Positions 1 through 12,115 of a stretch of 64,000 bases of DNA are shown piece after piece. Where the stretch lies: the NCBI RefSeq assembly GCF_014192055.1, contig NZ_JACHXM010000001.1:320931-384930 (forward strand), written 5' to 3'. Position 1 is the first letter of the stretch; each line of letters starts with the position of its first letter. A model generated the notes under the pieces. It saw only the letters and a list, made by a program, of their open reading frames with translations. It did no database searches and was not told where the DNA came from. Source of the DNA: Halomonas organivorans. Lineage in GTDB: Bacteria > Pseudomonadota > Gammaproteobacteria > Pseudomonadales > Halomonadaceae. The position numbers were made by a program, and so were the translations under genes.

Positions 1-838
1 CGATGAGCACATGGCGGAAACGATCGCACAGGTCGATGAAATCCAGCGCCGACAGCGGTGCCTCGCACAGGGACGCGAAGCGACACCACAGCACCGTCTC
101 GCTTCTCGCCTCCACCGGAATGGACCGGTGGCCGATCTCGACGGGGCCAGGCACCCGGCCCTGGCCGGCGCTCAGCGTATCGAAGACCGCCGCCAGGGGC
201 GTCGGCTGGCCTGGCTCGCGCACCCAGTAGCGGCGCTGTCCCGCCCCGGGATGACGGCGATGGTCCTCGTCGCCGTCTAGGTGCACCACGCCCATGTGGC
301 GATTGATCGCGTCGATCGCCGGCAGGAAGCGCTCACGGTTGAAGCCGTCCGCATAGAGCTGCTCCGGCGCCTGGTTGGAGGTCGCCACCAGCACCAGTCC
401 CCGTTCGAACAGCGCCTCGAACAGACGCCCCAGCAGCATGGCATCGGCGATATCGTTGACGAACAGCTCGTCGAGACACAGCACCCGAACCTCGTCGGCG
501 AGCTCCGCCGCCAGGTGACACAGCGGATCGGGCGTCCCGGAGAGCTGGAACTGCCGCCGATGCACCCAGCGCATGAAGTGATGGAAGTGCAGTCGCCGGG
601 CCGGCACCGTCAGCCCAGCATGGAAGCGATCCATCAGCCAGGTCTTGCCCCGCCCGACCGAGCCCCACAGGTAGACGCCGTCCGGCGCCGGCTCTCCGCG
701 CGCCAGGGCCCGGTGGGTCGCCCCCAGCGCCGCGACGGCCCGCCATTGGGCGGGATCCTCGACGAAGCCGTGCCGCTCGAGGGCCTCACGATAGGCCGCT
801 TCGGGGCCGACTGGAGAAGGCTGGACCGTCGATGCCAT
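1..838 (-). CDS. zapE: Cell division protein ZapE (AFG1-like ATPase), C-terminus outside window
   Basis: AAA-type ATPase of the ZapE/AFG1 family, known as a peripheral inner-face factor that associates with the Z-ring and affects FtsZ. The frame is open from an ATG at 838 to the left edge, giving about 279 residues, so the C-terminus is cut by the window and not by mutation. Walker A (GSVGRGKT) lies at about residues 59-66. Downstream are the family's FHHFMRWVH-like segment, a Walker B LCLDEL and an ATSNQAPEQLY sensor region. The gene starts 2 nt after the stop of the neighbouring DUF808 gene on the same strand, so the two may be cotranscribed. Family assignment is confident; the exact cellular role is taken from the family. 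Confidence 0.93.
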   Translation of the reverse strand, partial: MASTVQPSPVGPEAAYREALERHGFVEDPAQWRAVAALGATHRALARGEPAPDGVYLWGSVGRGKTWLMDRFHAGLTVPARRLHFHHFMRWVHRRQFQLSGTPDPLCHLAAELADEVRVLCLDELFVNDIADAMLLGRLFEALFERGLVLVATSNQAPEQLYADGFNRERFLPAIDAINRHMGVVHLDGDEDHRRHPGAGQRRYWVREPGQPTPLAAVFDTLSAGQGRVPGPVEIGHRSIPVEARSETVLWCRFASLCEAPLSALDFIDLCDRFRHVLI

Positions 839-839
839 C

Positions 840-1760
<921 letters not shown>

Positions 1761-1817
1761 GTTGGCCTCCTTGGCATGGATGGGCGAGTCGTTCCCAGCA
1801 TAACCGCCCGCGAGGAC

Positions 1818-1843
1818 AAAAAAAGCCCCGCTGAGAGCGGGGC
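1818..1843 (-). terminator. Rho-independent terminator of the ast operon
   Basis: On the minus strand, an 8-bp GC-rich stem (gccccgct / agcggggc, 3-nt loop) is followed by seven T residues. It lies about 30 nt downstream of the astB stop and should end the astC-A-A-D-B transcript before the DUF808 gene. Confidence 0.9.
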
Positions 1844-1872
1844 AACGAGAGAGCATCAGGGGGCGAGGGACA

Positions 1873-3228
1873 TCATCGCTGGAAGGGGTAGACGCTGCCC
1901 AGCTTGAGCAGGCGGGTCAGCTCGTCCAGGGCGGTGAGCGTCTCGTGGGCGAGCGCCGGGTCGGCCAGGTCGGCCGGCGCCAGGCGATCGCGGTAGTGAC
2001 GCTCGACCCAGGCGGTGAGTTCACCGTGCAAGGCGTCGTCGAGCAGCACACGGCCCGATACCGCGGCCCGCTCCTCCTCGGAGAGCGCCACCCGCAGCCG
2101 CAGGCAGGCGGGGCCGCCGCCGTTGCGCATCGACTGCTTGACGTCCTTGACCACCACCTCGGCGATGGGGTTGTTGCCCGCCAGCAGGTGATCCTGCAGG
2201 CAGCGCCACACCGCCTCGCGCTCCTGGCACTCGCCGGGCACCACCAGGGTCATGGTGCCGTCCGGGTTGCTGAGCAGCTGGGAGTTGAACAGGTACGAGG
2301 CCACGGCATCGTCCAGGCTCACCGCCTCCACCGGCACCCGCACCGGGATCAGCGGCGACGCCATCTTCGCGCGCAGCGCGTCGAGGGTGCCCTGCTCGTC
2401 GCGGAAGGCATATTCGTGGTAGAGCAGCACCGGCCCGTTGCCCACGGCGATGACGTCGTTATGGAAGACGCCGGCGTCGATGGCCTCGGGATGCTGCTGG
2501 GCGAACACCGTCTGCGACGCCTCCAGGCCGTGCTGGCGAGCCACCGCCTGACTGGCCTCCAGGGTCTGGCGGGCCGGGAAGCGCTTGGGCTCGACGCCGT
2601 CTCCGCCGAATGCCTGGCGACCGTAGACGTAGAGGTGCACGCCGGGCTCGCCGTGGTCGCCGGCCAGCCGGGTATGATTGGCCGCGCCCTCGTCGGAGAA
2701 GGCCGGGGTCGACGGCAGCACCGGGTGATGGACGAAGAAGCGCTCGTCGCGGAACATCGATGCCAGCACTCGGCCAGTGGTGGCCGGCTCCAGGTAGCGA
2801 TGAAAGCTCGACTGCAGGTTGGCCGGCGTGAAGTGCACCCGGCGGTCCGGAGCATCGACGCTCGGCGTCACCGTGCCGGCATTGGCGGTCCACATGCTGG
2901 AGGCCGAGCACACCGCGCGCAGCACCTGGGGCGCCTCCTCGGCGGCCCGGGCCAGCACCCGGGCATCGCTGCCGGTGAAGCCCAGCGCGCGTAGGGCGCC
3001 CAGGTCCGGCCGCTGCTGGGGCGGCAGCACGCCCTGGGCGTAGCCGGCGTCCATCAGCGACTTCATCTTCTCGAGGCCCTGCAAGGCGGCCTCGCGGGGA
3101 TTGGCCACCAGCCCCTCATGGCTCATCGAGGCCACGTTGCCGTGGGCCAGCCCCGAGTAGTTGTGGGTCGGGCCCACCAGGCCGTCGAAGTTGACCTCGC
3201 GTACGGTCGGATTCGGTGTCTGGCTCAC
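1873..3228 (-). CDS. astB: N-succinylarginine dihydrolase
   Basis: Second enzyme of the arginine succinyltransferase (AST) pathway: N2-succinylarginine to N2-succinylornithine with release of CO2 and two NH3; cytosolic. 451 residues, normal length. The N-terminal [20 protein letters not shown] segment is diagnostic. Candidate catalytic residues of the guanidine-modifying fold are His256 ([11 protein letters not shown]) and Cys375 ([12 protein letters not shown]), with acidic residues near DEGAANHTR at about 179-180. The start is GTG, and its GTGA overlaps the stop codon of an astD 3'-end remnant, so it was once translationally coupled to an astD copy that is no longer there. It is the last gene of the operon; astE, which follows in many genomes, is absent here. 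Confidence 0.96.
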   Translation of the reverse strand: MSQTPNPTVREVNFDGLVGPTHNYSGLAHGNVASMSHEGLVANPREAALQGLEKMKSLMDAGYAQGVLPPQQRPDLGALRALGFTGSDARVLARAAEEAPQVLRAVCSASSMWTANAGTVTPSVDAPDRRVHFTPANLQSSFHRYLEPATTGRVLASMFRDERFFVHHPVLPSTPAFSDEGAANHTRLAGDHGEPGVHLYVYGRQAFGGDGVEPKRFPARQTLEASQAVARQHGLEASQTVFAQQHPEAIDAGVFHNDVIAVGNGPVLLYHEYAFRDEQGTLDALRAKMASPLIPVRVPVEAVSLDDAVASYLFNSQLLSNPDGTMTLVVPGECQEREAVWRCLQDHLLAGNNPIAEVVVKDVKQSMRNGGGPACLRLRVALSEEERAAVSGRVLLDDALHGELTAWVERHYRDRLAPADLADPALAHETLTALDELTRLLKLGSVYPFQR

Positions 3229-3314
3229 AGCGTCACCCCCGGCGGCAGCTTGTCGGGCAGGCTCAGCGCCTCGCTCTCCATCGAGGCCACCGGATAGGCA
3301 CAGTAATCCGCTGC
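3225..3314 (-). pseudogene. Remnant of a second astD 3' end
   Basis: 90 bp that repeat the last 29 codons plus stop of astD (intact copy at 3371-3460). The two copies differ at 5 of 90 positions and all five changes are synonymous. The frame continues upstream into unrelated sequence, giving a 44-codon open frame to an ATG at 3359, but residues 1-15 do not resemble AstD. Its TGA overlaps the GTG of astB. It is best read as the tail of an earlier astD displaced by the present one, or as a diverged tandem duplication. I do not expect an independent product. Confidence 0.85.
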
Positions 3315-3370
3315 GGTCTTGTAAGAGCGCGCTCGGGGCGCCTGCGGAGCGATGGGCATCAGTATCTGAA

Positions 3371-4840
3371 TCACAGCGTCACCCCCGGCGGCAGCTTGTC
3401 GGGCAGGCTCAATGCTTCGCTCTCCATCGAGGCCACCGGATAGGCGCAGTAGTCCGCTGCATAGTAGGCACTGGGGCGATGGTTGCCGCTGTCGCCCACC
3501 CCACCGAAGGGCGCATCGCCGGAGGCGCCGGTGGTCTGGCGATTCCAGTTGACGATGCCGGCGCGGATGCGCAACAGGAAGTCGTCCCAGTCCTCACGCT
3601 CGCCGCCGATCAGCCCGGCGGAGAGACCGTAGCGGGTGTCGTTGGCAAGCGCCATCGCCTCGTCCCAGTCACGGTAGCGATGGACCTTGAGCAGCGGGCC
3701 GAAGTGCTCCTCGTCGGGGATCTCCAGGCCGGTGACGTCGATCAGCGCCGGCGACAGCAGGCTGGTGCCCTCCTCCAGGCGATGCATGCGCGACAGCACC
3801 GTACCACCACGGGCCTCCAGGTCGTCCTGGGCGGCCAGCAGGCCGTCGGCGGCCGCCACGCTCACCAGGCCGCCGTAGAACGGCGCGTCCTCGCTGAACT
3901 GGCCGGCCACGCGAAGCCGCGAGATGGCGTCGGACAGGGCGTCCAGCAGGTGGTCGCCCACCTGGCCTTCCGGCACGATCAGCCGGCGCGCACAGGTGCA
4001 GCGCTGGCCGCCGGACAGGAAGGCCGACTGCAGAATGGTCAGCACGGCGGCGTCCTGGTCGGGCACGTCCTTGATCACCAGCGGGTTGTTGCCGCCGAGC
4101 TCCAGCGCCAGGATCTTGTCGAGCTGGCCGGCGAACTGACGCTGCAGCAGGCCGCCGACCTTGGCGCTGCCGGTGAACAGCAGGCCGTCGATGCCGGGAT
4201 GGGCGGACAGCGCCTGCCCCACCGGGGCTCCGCCTTGCACCAGGTTGATCACGCCCTCCGGCAGGCCGGCCTCGCGCCAGCACTGCAGGGTCAGGTCGGC
4301 GGTCAGCGGGGTCTGCTCGCTGGGCTTGAAGACCACGGTATTGCCGGCCAGCAGCGCCGGCACCATGTGACCGTTGGGCAGGTGGCCGGGGAAGTTGTAG
4401 GGCCCGAACACCGCCATCACGCCGTGGGGCCGGTGGCGCAGCACCGCCCGCGCATCGCCCAGGTCGCGCTCGCGCTCGCCGGTACGCTCCTGGTAGGCGC
4501 GGATCGAGATTGCCACCTTGCCGATCATCGCGCCCACCTCGGTGCGCGCCTCCCACAGCGGCTTGCCGGTCTCGGCGGCGATCGCCGTGGCCAGATCCTC
4601 GCGGTGGCTCTCCAGCACTTCGCGGAAGCGTTCGACCATGGCCTGGCGGGCCTCGAAGGGCTGCCGCGCCCAGCCCGGGAAGGCGGCGCGGGCGGCGTCG
4701 ACGGCGGCGCCCACCTGGGCCTCGGAGGCGGCGTAGCCATGCCACAGCGCCTCGCCGGAGACCGGATCCTGCTTGGCGAAGCCTTCGGCCTCGCCGTCCT
4801 GCCATTGGCTGCCGATCAGCAGTCGTTGCGTCGCCTTCAT
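3371..4840 (-). CDS. astD: N-succinylglutamate 5-semialdehyde dehydrogenase
   Basis: NAD-dependent aldehyde dehydrogenase of the AST pathway, oxidising N-succinylglutamate semialdehyde to N-succinylglutamate. 489 residues, as expected. ALDH landmarks: [11 protein letters not shown] at about 145, FKPSEQTP at about 172, FTGS at about 222, the general base Glu247 in LELGGNNP and the nucleophile Cys281 in GGQRCTCA. The ATG at 4840 overlaps the astA-beta stop (TGATG) with a GAGGAGG ribosome site upstream; a GTG one codon earlier (4843) is also possible. Unlike the other operon junctions, astD is separated from astB by about 140 bp containing an astD tail remnant. Confidence 0.96.
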   Translation of the reverse strand: MKATQRLLIGSQWQDGEAEGFAKQDPVSGEALWHGYAASEAQVGAAVDAARAAFPGWARQPFEARQAMVERFREVLESHREDLATAIAAETGKPLWEARTEVGAMIGKVAISIRAYQERTGERERDLGDARAVLRHRPHGVMAVFGPYNFPGHLPNGHMVPALLAGNTVVFKPSEQTPLTADLTLQCWREAGLPEGVINLVQGGAPVGQALSAHPGIDGLLFTGSAKVGGLLQRQFAGQLDKILALELGGNNPLVIKDVPDQDAAVLTILQSAFLSGGQRCTCARRLIVPEGQVGDHLLDALSDAISRLRVAGQFSEDAPFYGGLVSVAAADGLLAAQDDLEARGGTVLSRMHRLEEGTSLLSPALIDVTGLEIPDEEHFGPLLKVHRYRDWDEAMALANDTRYGLSAGLIGGEREDWDDFLLRIRAGIVNWNRQTTGASGDAPFGGVGDSGNHRPSAYYAADYCAYPVASMESEALSLPDKLPPGVTL

Positions 4841-5886
4841 CACGCCTCCTCGTCGCTATCCAGAATGCGCAGGGTGTCGCCGGAGCCGACCTCGAGGCGT
4901 GCCGCCTCGGCCTCGCTCAGGGTCACCACGCCGTCGTCATCGGGGCCACGGCCCAGCCAAGCCGCGCGGAACCCGGCCATGGAGGTGGTGGCGGCCAGCC
5001 AGCGCGGCCGCTCGGCCTGGGCAAGCTCGCCGGCCTTGACCTCCACCCGGCAGCTGCGGGACAGGCGCACGCCGCGCACGTCGTCGATATAGGCTTCCAC
5101 GGTGGGACCACCGTCGAAGATGTCGATGAACCCTTCCCAGCGCAGGCCCTCCTTCTTGAGCATCGCCAGTGCCGGGCGAGTGTGCTCGTGGACCTGGCCG
5201 ATGCAGGCCCGGGCCTCCTCGGAGAGGAAGGGGGTATAGATCGGGAACTTCGGCATCAGCTCGCCGATAAAGCTCTTCTGGCCTAAGCCAGTCAGTCTGT
5301 CCGCTTCATTGAAGTCCATGGGGAAGAAGTTGCTACCCAGGCACTCCCAGAAGGGGCTTCGGCCCTCGGCGTCGAACACGCCGCGCATCTCCGCCAGCAC
5401 CTTCTCGGGGAAGCTGTCGCGGAACTCGGCCATGAACAGCCAGCGCATCATCGACAGCAGCGCGCCGTTGCGCTCGTGCCGACGGTCGGCGCCGCGGTAC
5501 TCGGGGCGCAGGAACAGCGAGGCCACCTCGGCGTCGCCGGTGTGGTCCGAGCTCAAGAACAGGGTGTCGATGGTGCGGTGCAGGTCGAGCTGCACCGAGG
5601 AATGGGCCAGGGTGCCCACCCGATAGTGGTAGAAGGGCACCTCGCGGCCCACCTGGCCCTCGATGGCGCAGCAGCCGGCCAGCTTGCCGGTGGCCTCGTC
5701 CTCGAGCACGAAGAAGTAGAGGCGCTGGTCCGCCGGCGTCTGCTGGCCGAAGGCGCTGACCGCAGTGTCGATCTTGGCGGCCAGGAAGTCGCGGTTGTCG
5801 GGCAGCGAGGTGAAGCCCACCCCGGTCTCGCGGGCCAGGGCCTGCAGCTCGTCCAGGTCGGACGGGGCAATGGGTCGGATGCGCAT
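4840..5886 (-). CDS. astA: Arginine N-succinyltransferase, beta subunit (AruG type)
   Basis: First enzyme of the AST pathway: succinyl-CoA + L-arginine to N2-succinylarginine. 348 residues. The N-terminal [20 protein letters not shown], an internal [25 protein letters not shown] stretch and a [18 protein letters not shown] segment are typical of the AstA/AruG fold (GNAT-related). The ATG shares its A with the TGA of the alpha-subunit gene (TGATG), implying coupled, stoichiometric translation. Pseudomonads carry the same two-subunit arrangement (aruF-aruG), while enterics have a single astA. The open frame continues upstream without a stop to 6588, but that part overlaps the alpha gene and is not coding. 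Confidence 0.95.
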   Translation of the reverse strand: MRIRPIAPSDLDELQALARETGVGFTSLPDNRDFLAAKIDTAVSAFGQQTPADQRLYFFVLEDEATGKLAGCCAIEGQVGREVPFYHYRVGTLAHSSVQLDLHRTIDTLFLSSDHTGDAEVASLFLRPEYRGADRRHERNGALLSMMRWLFMAEFRDSFPEKVLAEMRGVFDAEGRSPFWECLGSNFFPMDFNEADRLTGLGQKSFIGELMPKFPIYTPFLSEEARACIGQVHEHTRPALAMLKKEGLRWEGFIDIFDGGPTVEAYIDDVRGVRLSRSCRVEVKAGELAQAERPRWLAATTSMAGFRAAWLGRGPDDDGVVTLSEAEAARLEVGSGDTLRILDSDEEA

Positions 5887-6956
5887 CACAGCTCTCCCTC
5901 GTCGTAGCCCGGGTCGTGCGCGTCGCCCGGCAGGCCGAGCGGCGCGGCCAGCACGGCGCGGCCCTCCTCCACGCCGAGCTGCTCGGCATGCTCCGGCGAC
6001 AGCATCAGCTGGCCGGTGGGCGACAGCGCGTAGCGCGCCACCACGCAGCGGAAGTCGCGCAGCCGCTGGTTGGCGACCATCGCCGGCTCGGCGTCCGGCA
6101 GCGAGTGGGCCGGGCGAATGCGCACCGGGTGCCAGGCGGCGCGCCGGAAGCTCGAGAGGCGGTCGCGCTCGGCCTTGATCACCGGGCCGGCGTCGAAGAT
6201 GTCGACATGGCGCGAGCGCAGGAAGCCCTCGGCCAGCATCTCGTCCATCGCCGTTTCGTGGTCCGGGTGCTCGCGGCCAATGGCGGCCCGCGCCTGGGGC
6301 GTGAGCAGCGCCAGGTAGAGCGGGAACTGGGGCATCACCTCGGCGATGAAGCTTTTCGAGCGCACCCCGGCCACGTAGTTGATCTCCTGGTAGTCGCGCA
6401 CGAAGAAGTGGCGACCGACGCTGTTCCAGAACGGCGACTGCTGGTCGTCGTCCAGGAATCCGGGGAAGGCCATGGCCAGGATCTCGGCGAAGCGCTCCGG
6501 GTACTGGGCGATGAACATCAGCCGCGCGCGACGCAGCAGGCTCTCTGCGCTGGTGCCACGATAGCGCGAGTCCAGCGAGTAGGCGCACAGCAGGCTCGCC
6601 TCTGAGACCTCGTGGGACAGCGACAGGGTCTGCACCTCACGTCGCACATCTAGCTGCTGCGAGGCGTGGATCAGCGTCTCCTGCCGGTAGGTGTAGTAGG
6701 CCTCACGGGCGCCGGCCTGGGCGCGCACGGTGGCGGTGCCCACCACCTCGCCGCGCTCCTGGTCCTCGAGCACGAAGGTGTAGTGCTCGTCGCCGGGGAA
6801 CTCCACCTCGGCCTCGAAGGCTCGCTGGGAGCGCGTGATGCGCTCCTCCAGGCGGTCCCGGTGGGCCGGCAGGTTGGTCAGGCGCGGCGTGGCATTGCCC
6901 GCCAGCCGCTCCAGGGCCGGCAGGTCCGCCGGCCGGGTGGGACGTACGACCAGCAT
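5886..6956 (-). CDS. aruF: Arginine/ornithine N-succinyltransferase, alpha subunit (AruF type)
   Basis: Paralogue of the downstream beta subunit and the other half of the succinyltransferase heteromer. 356 residues from the ATG at 6956, which has GGGAGG about seven bases upstream; the frame stays open to 7010, but the extra N-terminus is unlike the family and would overlap astC. Family features: LVVRPTRPADLPALERLA at the N-terminus, HASQQLDVRREVQTLSLSHEV in the middle, and VRSKSFIAEVMPQFPLYL, which parallels the beta subunit's [14 protein letters not shown]. It starts about 50 nt after the astC stop. In Pseudomonas AruF/AruG is reported to accept both arginine and ornithine; whether that holds here is not visible. 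Confidence 0.94.
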   Translation of the reverse strand: MLVVRPTRPADLPALERLAGNATPRLTNLPAHRDRLEERITRSQRAFEAEVEFPGDEHYTFVLEDQERGEVVGTATVRAQAGAREAYYTYRQETLIHASQQLDVRREVQTLSLSHEVSEASLLCAYSLDSRYRGTSAESLLRRARLMFIAQYPERFAEILAMAFPGFLDDDQQSPFWNSVGRHFFVRDYQEINYVAGVRSKSFIAEVMPQFPLYLALLTPQARAAIGREHPDHETAMDEMLAEGFLRSRHVDIFDAGPVIKAERDRLSSFRRAAWHPVRIRPAHSLPDAEPAMVANQRLRDFRCVVARYALSPTGQLMLSPEHAEQLGVEEGRAVLAAPLGLPGDAHDPGYDEGEL

Positions 6957-7006
6957 GGCTTGGCCTCCCGCGGATGGTTCCGGATCTCGCATGGTGTGGC
7001 CGCGGC

Positions 7007-9027
<2,021 letters not shown>

Positions 9028-9093
9028 ATCGTGAGCCTGAAGGGTGACGGAACTTGCCGGCTCTTCAAACGCGGCCTGACCCTATCGCCAGCA

Positions 9094-10068
9094 TCACGCC
9101 GACGTCGCATGGCGCCGGCGCCATTCCCTGGGCGACTCCGCCTCGAGGCGTTTCCAGGCGCGCCTGAGCTGGCGGTCGTCGCCCAGTCCGACCTCCCCGG
9201 CGATGCGCGCCAGGCTCCAGGGCGTCTCCTCCATCAACTGGCGCGCCAGCTGCAGGCGCAGCCGCGTCAGGTAGTCCCCGGGCGACATCCCCGCCACGGC
9301 GACGAAGCGGCGACGCAGGTGACGCTCGCTCATCGCCGCGGCATCGGCCATGCCGGCCAGGGTCCAGCGCTCCCGGAGCCGCGCGCAGAGCGCGTCCTGC
9401 AGGCGGTGGATGCGCTCGTCGACATGGTTGCGTCCCGCAAGCCAGCCGGCCAGCTGGGGCTCGTGCCCGCTGCGTCGCAGGTAGAGCACCATCTCCCGGG
9501 CCACCGCCAGCGCCAGGCGATGCCCCAGGCGCCGGGTCAGCCAGTGCAGCATGGTATCGATGCCGGTGGAGATGCCGGCGCTGGTCAGGCAGGGCCCGTC
9601 CTCGATGAAAATGCAATCGCCCTGCACCCGGGCATCGGGCGCCAGTTCGCGCAGCCGCGCCAGCAGAGTGTGGTGGGTGGTGCAGCGCCGCCCATTCAGC
9701 AGCCCGGCCTCGGCCAGCAGCAGCGAGCCTGAGCAGATGCCCATCAGGGTATCGGCCTGGCCGGCATGGCGGCGTAGCCAATCGACGCAGGCCGGCTGCA
9801 GGGCGGGATCGATGCCGCAGCGATATTGGCCGGGCACGACCAGCAGGTCCTGCGGCTCGAGCGTCTCCGGCAACGGTTCGATGCCGCCGAGCGTAAGCGG
9901 CCCCAGCCACTCCATCGACTCGCGAGGACCGAAGTAGCGGATCGCCAGCCCGCCCGCCAGTTTCTGGGCGGCGTGCAGCACCTGCAACGGCCCGACCAGG
10001 TCCAGCGGCACCTGGCCGGGGAGCATCAGCACCCCGACCCGCAGTTCGCTCTGCTCAGGCAGCGACAC
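9094..10068 (-). CDS. GlxA-type transcriptional regulator (DJ-1/PfpI domain + AraC HTH)
   Basis: 324-residue regulator. Residues about 10-180 form a DJ-1/PfpI (class I amidotransferase-like) domain with Cys112 at the nucleophile elbow (GICSGSLLLAEAG). Residues about 225-320 hold the AraC DNA-binding domain (MSERHLRRRF, GMSPGDYLTRLRLQLARQLM). I chose the GTG at 10068 because AGGAG lies seven bases upstream; it overlaps the stop of the isochorismatase gene by 14 bp, suggesting coupled expression. An ATG further upstream would run deep into that gene. The usual inference is that it controls the adjacent hydrolase; the ligand is unknown. Confidence 0.86.
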   Translation of the reverse strand: MSLPEQSELRVGVLMLPGQVPLDLVGPLQVLHAAQKLAGGLAIRYFGPRESMEWLGPLTLGGIEPLPETLEPQDLLVVPGQYRCGIDPALQPACVDWLRRHAGQADTLMGICSGSLLLAEAGLLNGRRCTTHHTLLARLRELAPDARVQGDCIFIEDGPCLTSAGISTGIDTMLHWLTRRLGHRLALAVAREMVLYLRRSGHEPQLAGWLAGRNHVDERIHRLQDALCARLRERWTLAGMADAAAMSERHLRRRFVAVAGMSPGDYLTRLRLQLARQLMEETPWSLARIAGEVGLGDDRQLRRAWKRLEAESPREWRRRHATSA

Positions 10069-10612
10069 CGCGCCACTCCTTCCGCAGGGTCGCCACATCG
10101 ACGATCCGCGCGAAGCGTCCCTCCAGCACCAGCTCGGTGCGCGCACGGATCTCCTCGGCGCTCCAGGTGCGGCCGTGGCGCGTCATGGGGAAGGTCAGGG
10201 TCGCCTCGCCGACGAAATCCACCGCGAAGCCCAGGTCCGACGCGACCCGCGTGGTGGTCTCGCAGCACTGCTCGGTGCGGATGCCGCTGACCACTAACCG
10301 GCGGATCCCGCGCTCGCGCAGCCAGGCCTCGAGCCCGGTGTCGGTGAAGGCATTATGGACACGCTTGTGGAAGGTCGCCGCAGCAGGATCGTCGAAGCCT
10401 TCGAGCGGACGGATCAGGCCACACTCGGGATCGAAGGGCGTGCCGCTGTCCGGCTCCTCATGGAGAATGCGCACCAACGGCAGGCCGGCCTCACGGGCCA
10501 GATCCAGCAGCTCGCGCTGGCGCTCGCGCCAGGGGCCGGCCAGGGCCTCATCCCAGTAATCGCGGGCGGGGAAGGAAGCCTGGACATCGATCAGCAACAG
10601 GGCGGTGGTCAT
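10055..10612 (-). CDS. Isochorismatase-family cysteine hydrolase
   Basis: 185-residue alpha/beta hydrolase of the isochorismatase/nicotinamidase superfamily. The catalytic triad is visible: Asp9 (LLLIDVQASF), Lys83 (TFHKRVHNAF) and Cys116 (VSGIRTEQCCETT), followed by a second Cys. Members hydrolyse amides, ureido compounds or vinyl ethers; the substrate cannot be read from this sequence. It overlaps the downstream GlxA-type regulator by 14 bp, so the pair is an operon in which enzyme and sensor may respond to the same small molecule. I saw no siderophore or NAD-salvage genes nearby. Confidence 0.86.
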   Translation of the reverse strand: MTTALLLIDVQASFPARDYWDEALAGPWRERQRELLDLAREAGLPLVRILHEEPDSGTPFDPECGLIRPLEGFDDPAAATFHKRVHNAFTDTGLEAWLRERGIRRLVVSGIRTEQCCETTTRVASDLGFAVDFVGEATLTFPMTRHGRTWSAEEIRARTELVLEGRFARIVDVATLRKEWRGVAA

Positions 10613-10733
10613 GGGACAAGTCTCTCATGGGAAGTGAAGTGCCCACCATATCGCCGTGACGCCCACGGCGAGTGCCCCGGCCGGTCAACATGCGGACCAT
10701 TTCGGCCATCGCCAATGAGTCGCCACAGGGATC

Positions 10734-11711
10734 TCAGCCCAGGCGCTCCTCGCGAGGCGTGATGCCGAAGTGATTGCGATAGGCGGTGGAAAAGTGCGCC
10801 GCCGAGGAAAAGCCTGTCTGCAGGGCGATCTCGCCGGCCGGCCGGTCGCTCTCGCGCAGCTGCTTGCGGGCCTGCTGCAGGCGCAGGTTGAGATAGTAGC
10901 GGCTGGGCACCGCCTGAAGGTACTTCTTGAACAACCGCTCCAGCTGGCGTCGCGATATCCCCAGGTGCTCGGCCAGTTCATGGGTGGTCAGCGGCTCCTC
11001 GATGTTGGACTCCATCAGCGCCACAGCATCGATCAGGCTCTGCGGGGCATTGCCCAGCCGGGTGCGCAGCGGCACCTGCTGGGGCTCGTCGCCCATGCGG
11101 ATGCGCTCGAGCACGAAGTGTTCGGAGATGCGCTCGGCCAGCTCGGCGCCGTGCTGGCTGCCGATCAGCGTCATCATCATGTCCATGGCGGCGGTGCCGC
11201 CGCCGCAGGTCAGGCGGTCGCGGTCGATCTCGAACAGCTGCTGGGAGAGCCGCACCCGGGGATAGTCGCGTGCGAAGGCCTCGAAGCGCGTCCAGGGCAG
11301 GGTCGCCCGGTAGCCCTCGAGCACCCCGGCCCGGGCCAGCAGCTCGGTGCCGCCGCCGATGCCGCCCAGCACCACCCGGGCGGCGGCCAGCCGCCGCAGC
11401 CACTCGAGCAGCGCCTCGGGCACGCTGCCCGACAGCGGCCCGGGCGCGCAGACCAGCAGCATGTCCAGGGCCTGGTCTGGCTCGCCGGCCAGCGCCTGGG
11501 GCAGCAGCGCCTGTCCGGCGGCGCTGGGCACCGGGCGTTCGTCGATGGCGAAGGTGGAAAGCCGATAGAGGCTGCGCCCCGCCAGGCGATTGGCCACTAC
11601 CAGCGGTTCGGTGGCGCAGGCCTGGGCCAGCAGCGAGAAGCCCGGCAGCACCACCACGCCGACATGCCGGGACAGCGGCACGGCCGATGCAGGGGGTGAG
11701 GCGTCAGGCAT
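10734..11711 (-). CDS. ArgR/CdhR-like regulator (DJ-1-like domain + AraC HTH)
   Basis: 325-residue regulator with an N-terminal DJ-1/GATase1-like domain whose elbow has no cysteine (GGIGGGTELLARAG), so it is a sensor and not an enzyme, plus a C-terminal AraC domain. The stretch ESNIEEPLTTHELAEHLGIS and the RRQLERLFKKYL, SRYYLNLRLQQARK and AYRNHFGITPRE segments closely match the Pseudomonas ArgR/GbdR/CdhR group, which controls arginine, glycine-betaine or carnitine catabolism. The ast operon 2.5 kb away makes an ArgR-like role attractive, but betaine or carnitine regulation is equally possible in a halophile. It is on the same strand as the isochorismatase-regulator pair, about 120 bp upstream. 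Confidence 0.85.
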   Translation of the reverse strand: MPDASPPASAVPLSRHVGVVVLPGFSLLAQACATEPLVVANRLAGRSLYRLSTFAIDERPVPSAAGQALLPQALAGEPDQALDMLLVCAPGPLSGSVPEALLEWLRRLAAARVVLGGIGGGTELLARAGVLEGYRATLPWTRFEAFARDYPRVRLSQQLFEIDRDRLTCGGGTAAMDMMMTLIGSQHGAELAERISEHFVLERIRMGDEPQQVPLRTRLGNAPQSLIDAVALMESNIEEPLTTHELAEHLGISRRQLERLFKKYLQAVPSRYYLNLRLQQARKQLRESDRPAGEIALQTGFSSAAHFSTAYRNHFGITPREERLG

Positions 11712-11853
11712 GGGAACTCTCTCGCGGGCGGTGAAGGCCTATTCTAGGCCGAAGCCGCCGGCCATAACAGCCGCCCGAATACGGCGACGCCGGGCGGGGT
11801 GCCCGGCGCCTGGGATGAGCCCTCCCCGCCCCTGCAATGTGGGGAGCGGGTCG

Positions 11854-12063
11854 TCAGCCGCTGAGGCCGACTACCAGCATGCCGATCACCACCACCGCCA
11901 CCACCACGATCATGGCGGGCAGCAACCAGGCCATGCCGTGATCCGGCTCGCGGGCCTCGGGCTGGTCCTCGTCCGGCTCGGGGTGATCATAGTCCTCGGG
12001 CTGGCTGACCTCGTGGAGGTGTTCCAGCTCTTCGTCCGGCGTCTTGCTTTCCCTGGTATCCAT
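11854..12063 (-). CDS. Small single-pass membrane protein, acidic N-terminus
   Basis: 69 residues. The first 45 are strongly charged and acidic (many Asp/Glu, repeated PE/PD pairs); residues about 47-66 form one hydrophobic helix (MAWLLPAMIVVVAVVVIGML). This suggests a tail-anchored protein with a cytoplasmic acidic head. AGGAGG lies five bases before the ATG at 12063, better placed than a GTG two codons upstream. I do not recognise the family; it may be a lineage-specific protein. It lies between fabV and the ArgR-like regulator on the same strand, with no obvious functional link. Confidence 0.6.
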   Translation of the reverse strand: MDTRESKTPDEELEHLHEVSQPEDYDHPEPDEDQPEAREPDHGMAWLLPAMIVVVAVVVIGMLVVGLSG

Positions 12064-12115
12064 GCGCACCTCCTGGGCTCGAGGATCGGGAGGCAGGGCG
12101 CCGGCGCTCCGGGCC

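Noticed and set aside
3161..5092. A 643-codon open frame on the plus strand
   Set aside because: Antisense to astB, the astD remnant and astD, whose protein families are certain; no family similarity in this frame.
11800..11853. ctcccc...ggggag hairpin after the small membrane protein gene as terminator
   Set aside because: Pairing is short and interrupted and no T tract follows on the minus strand.
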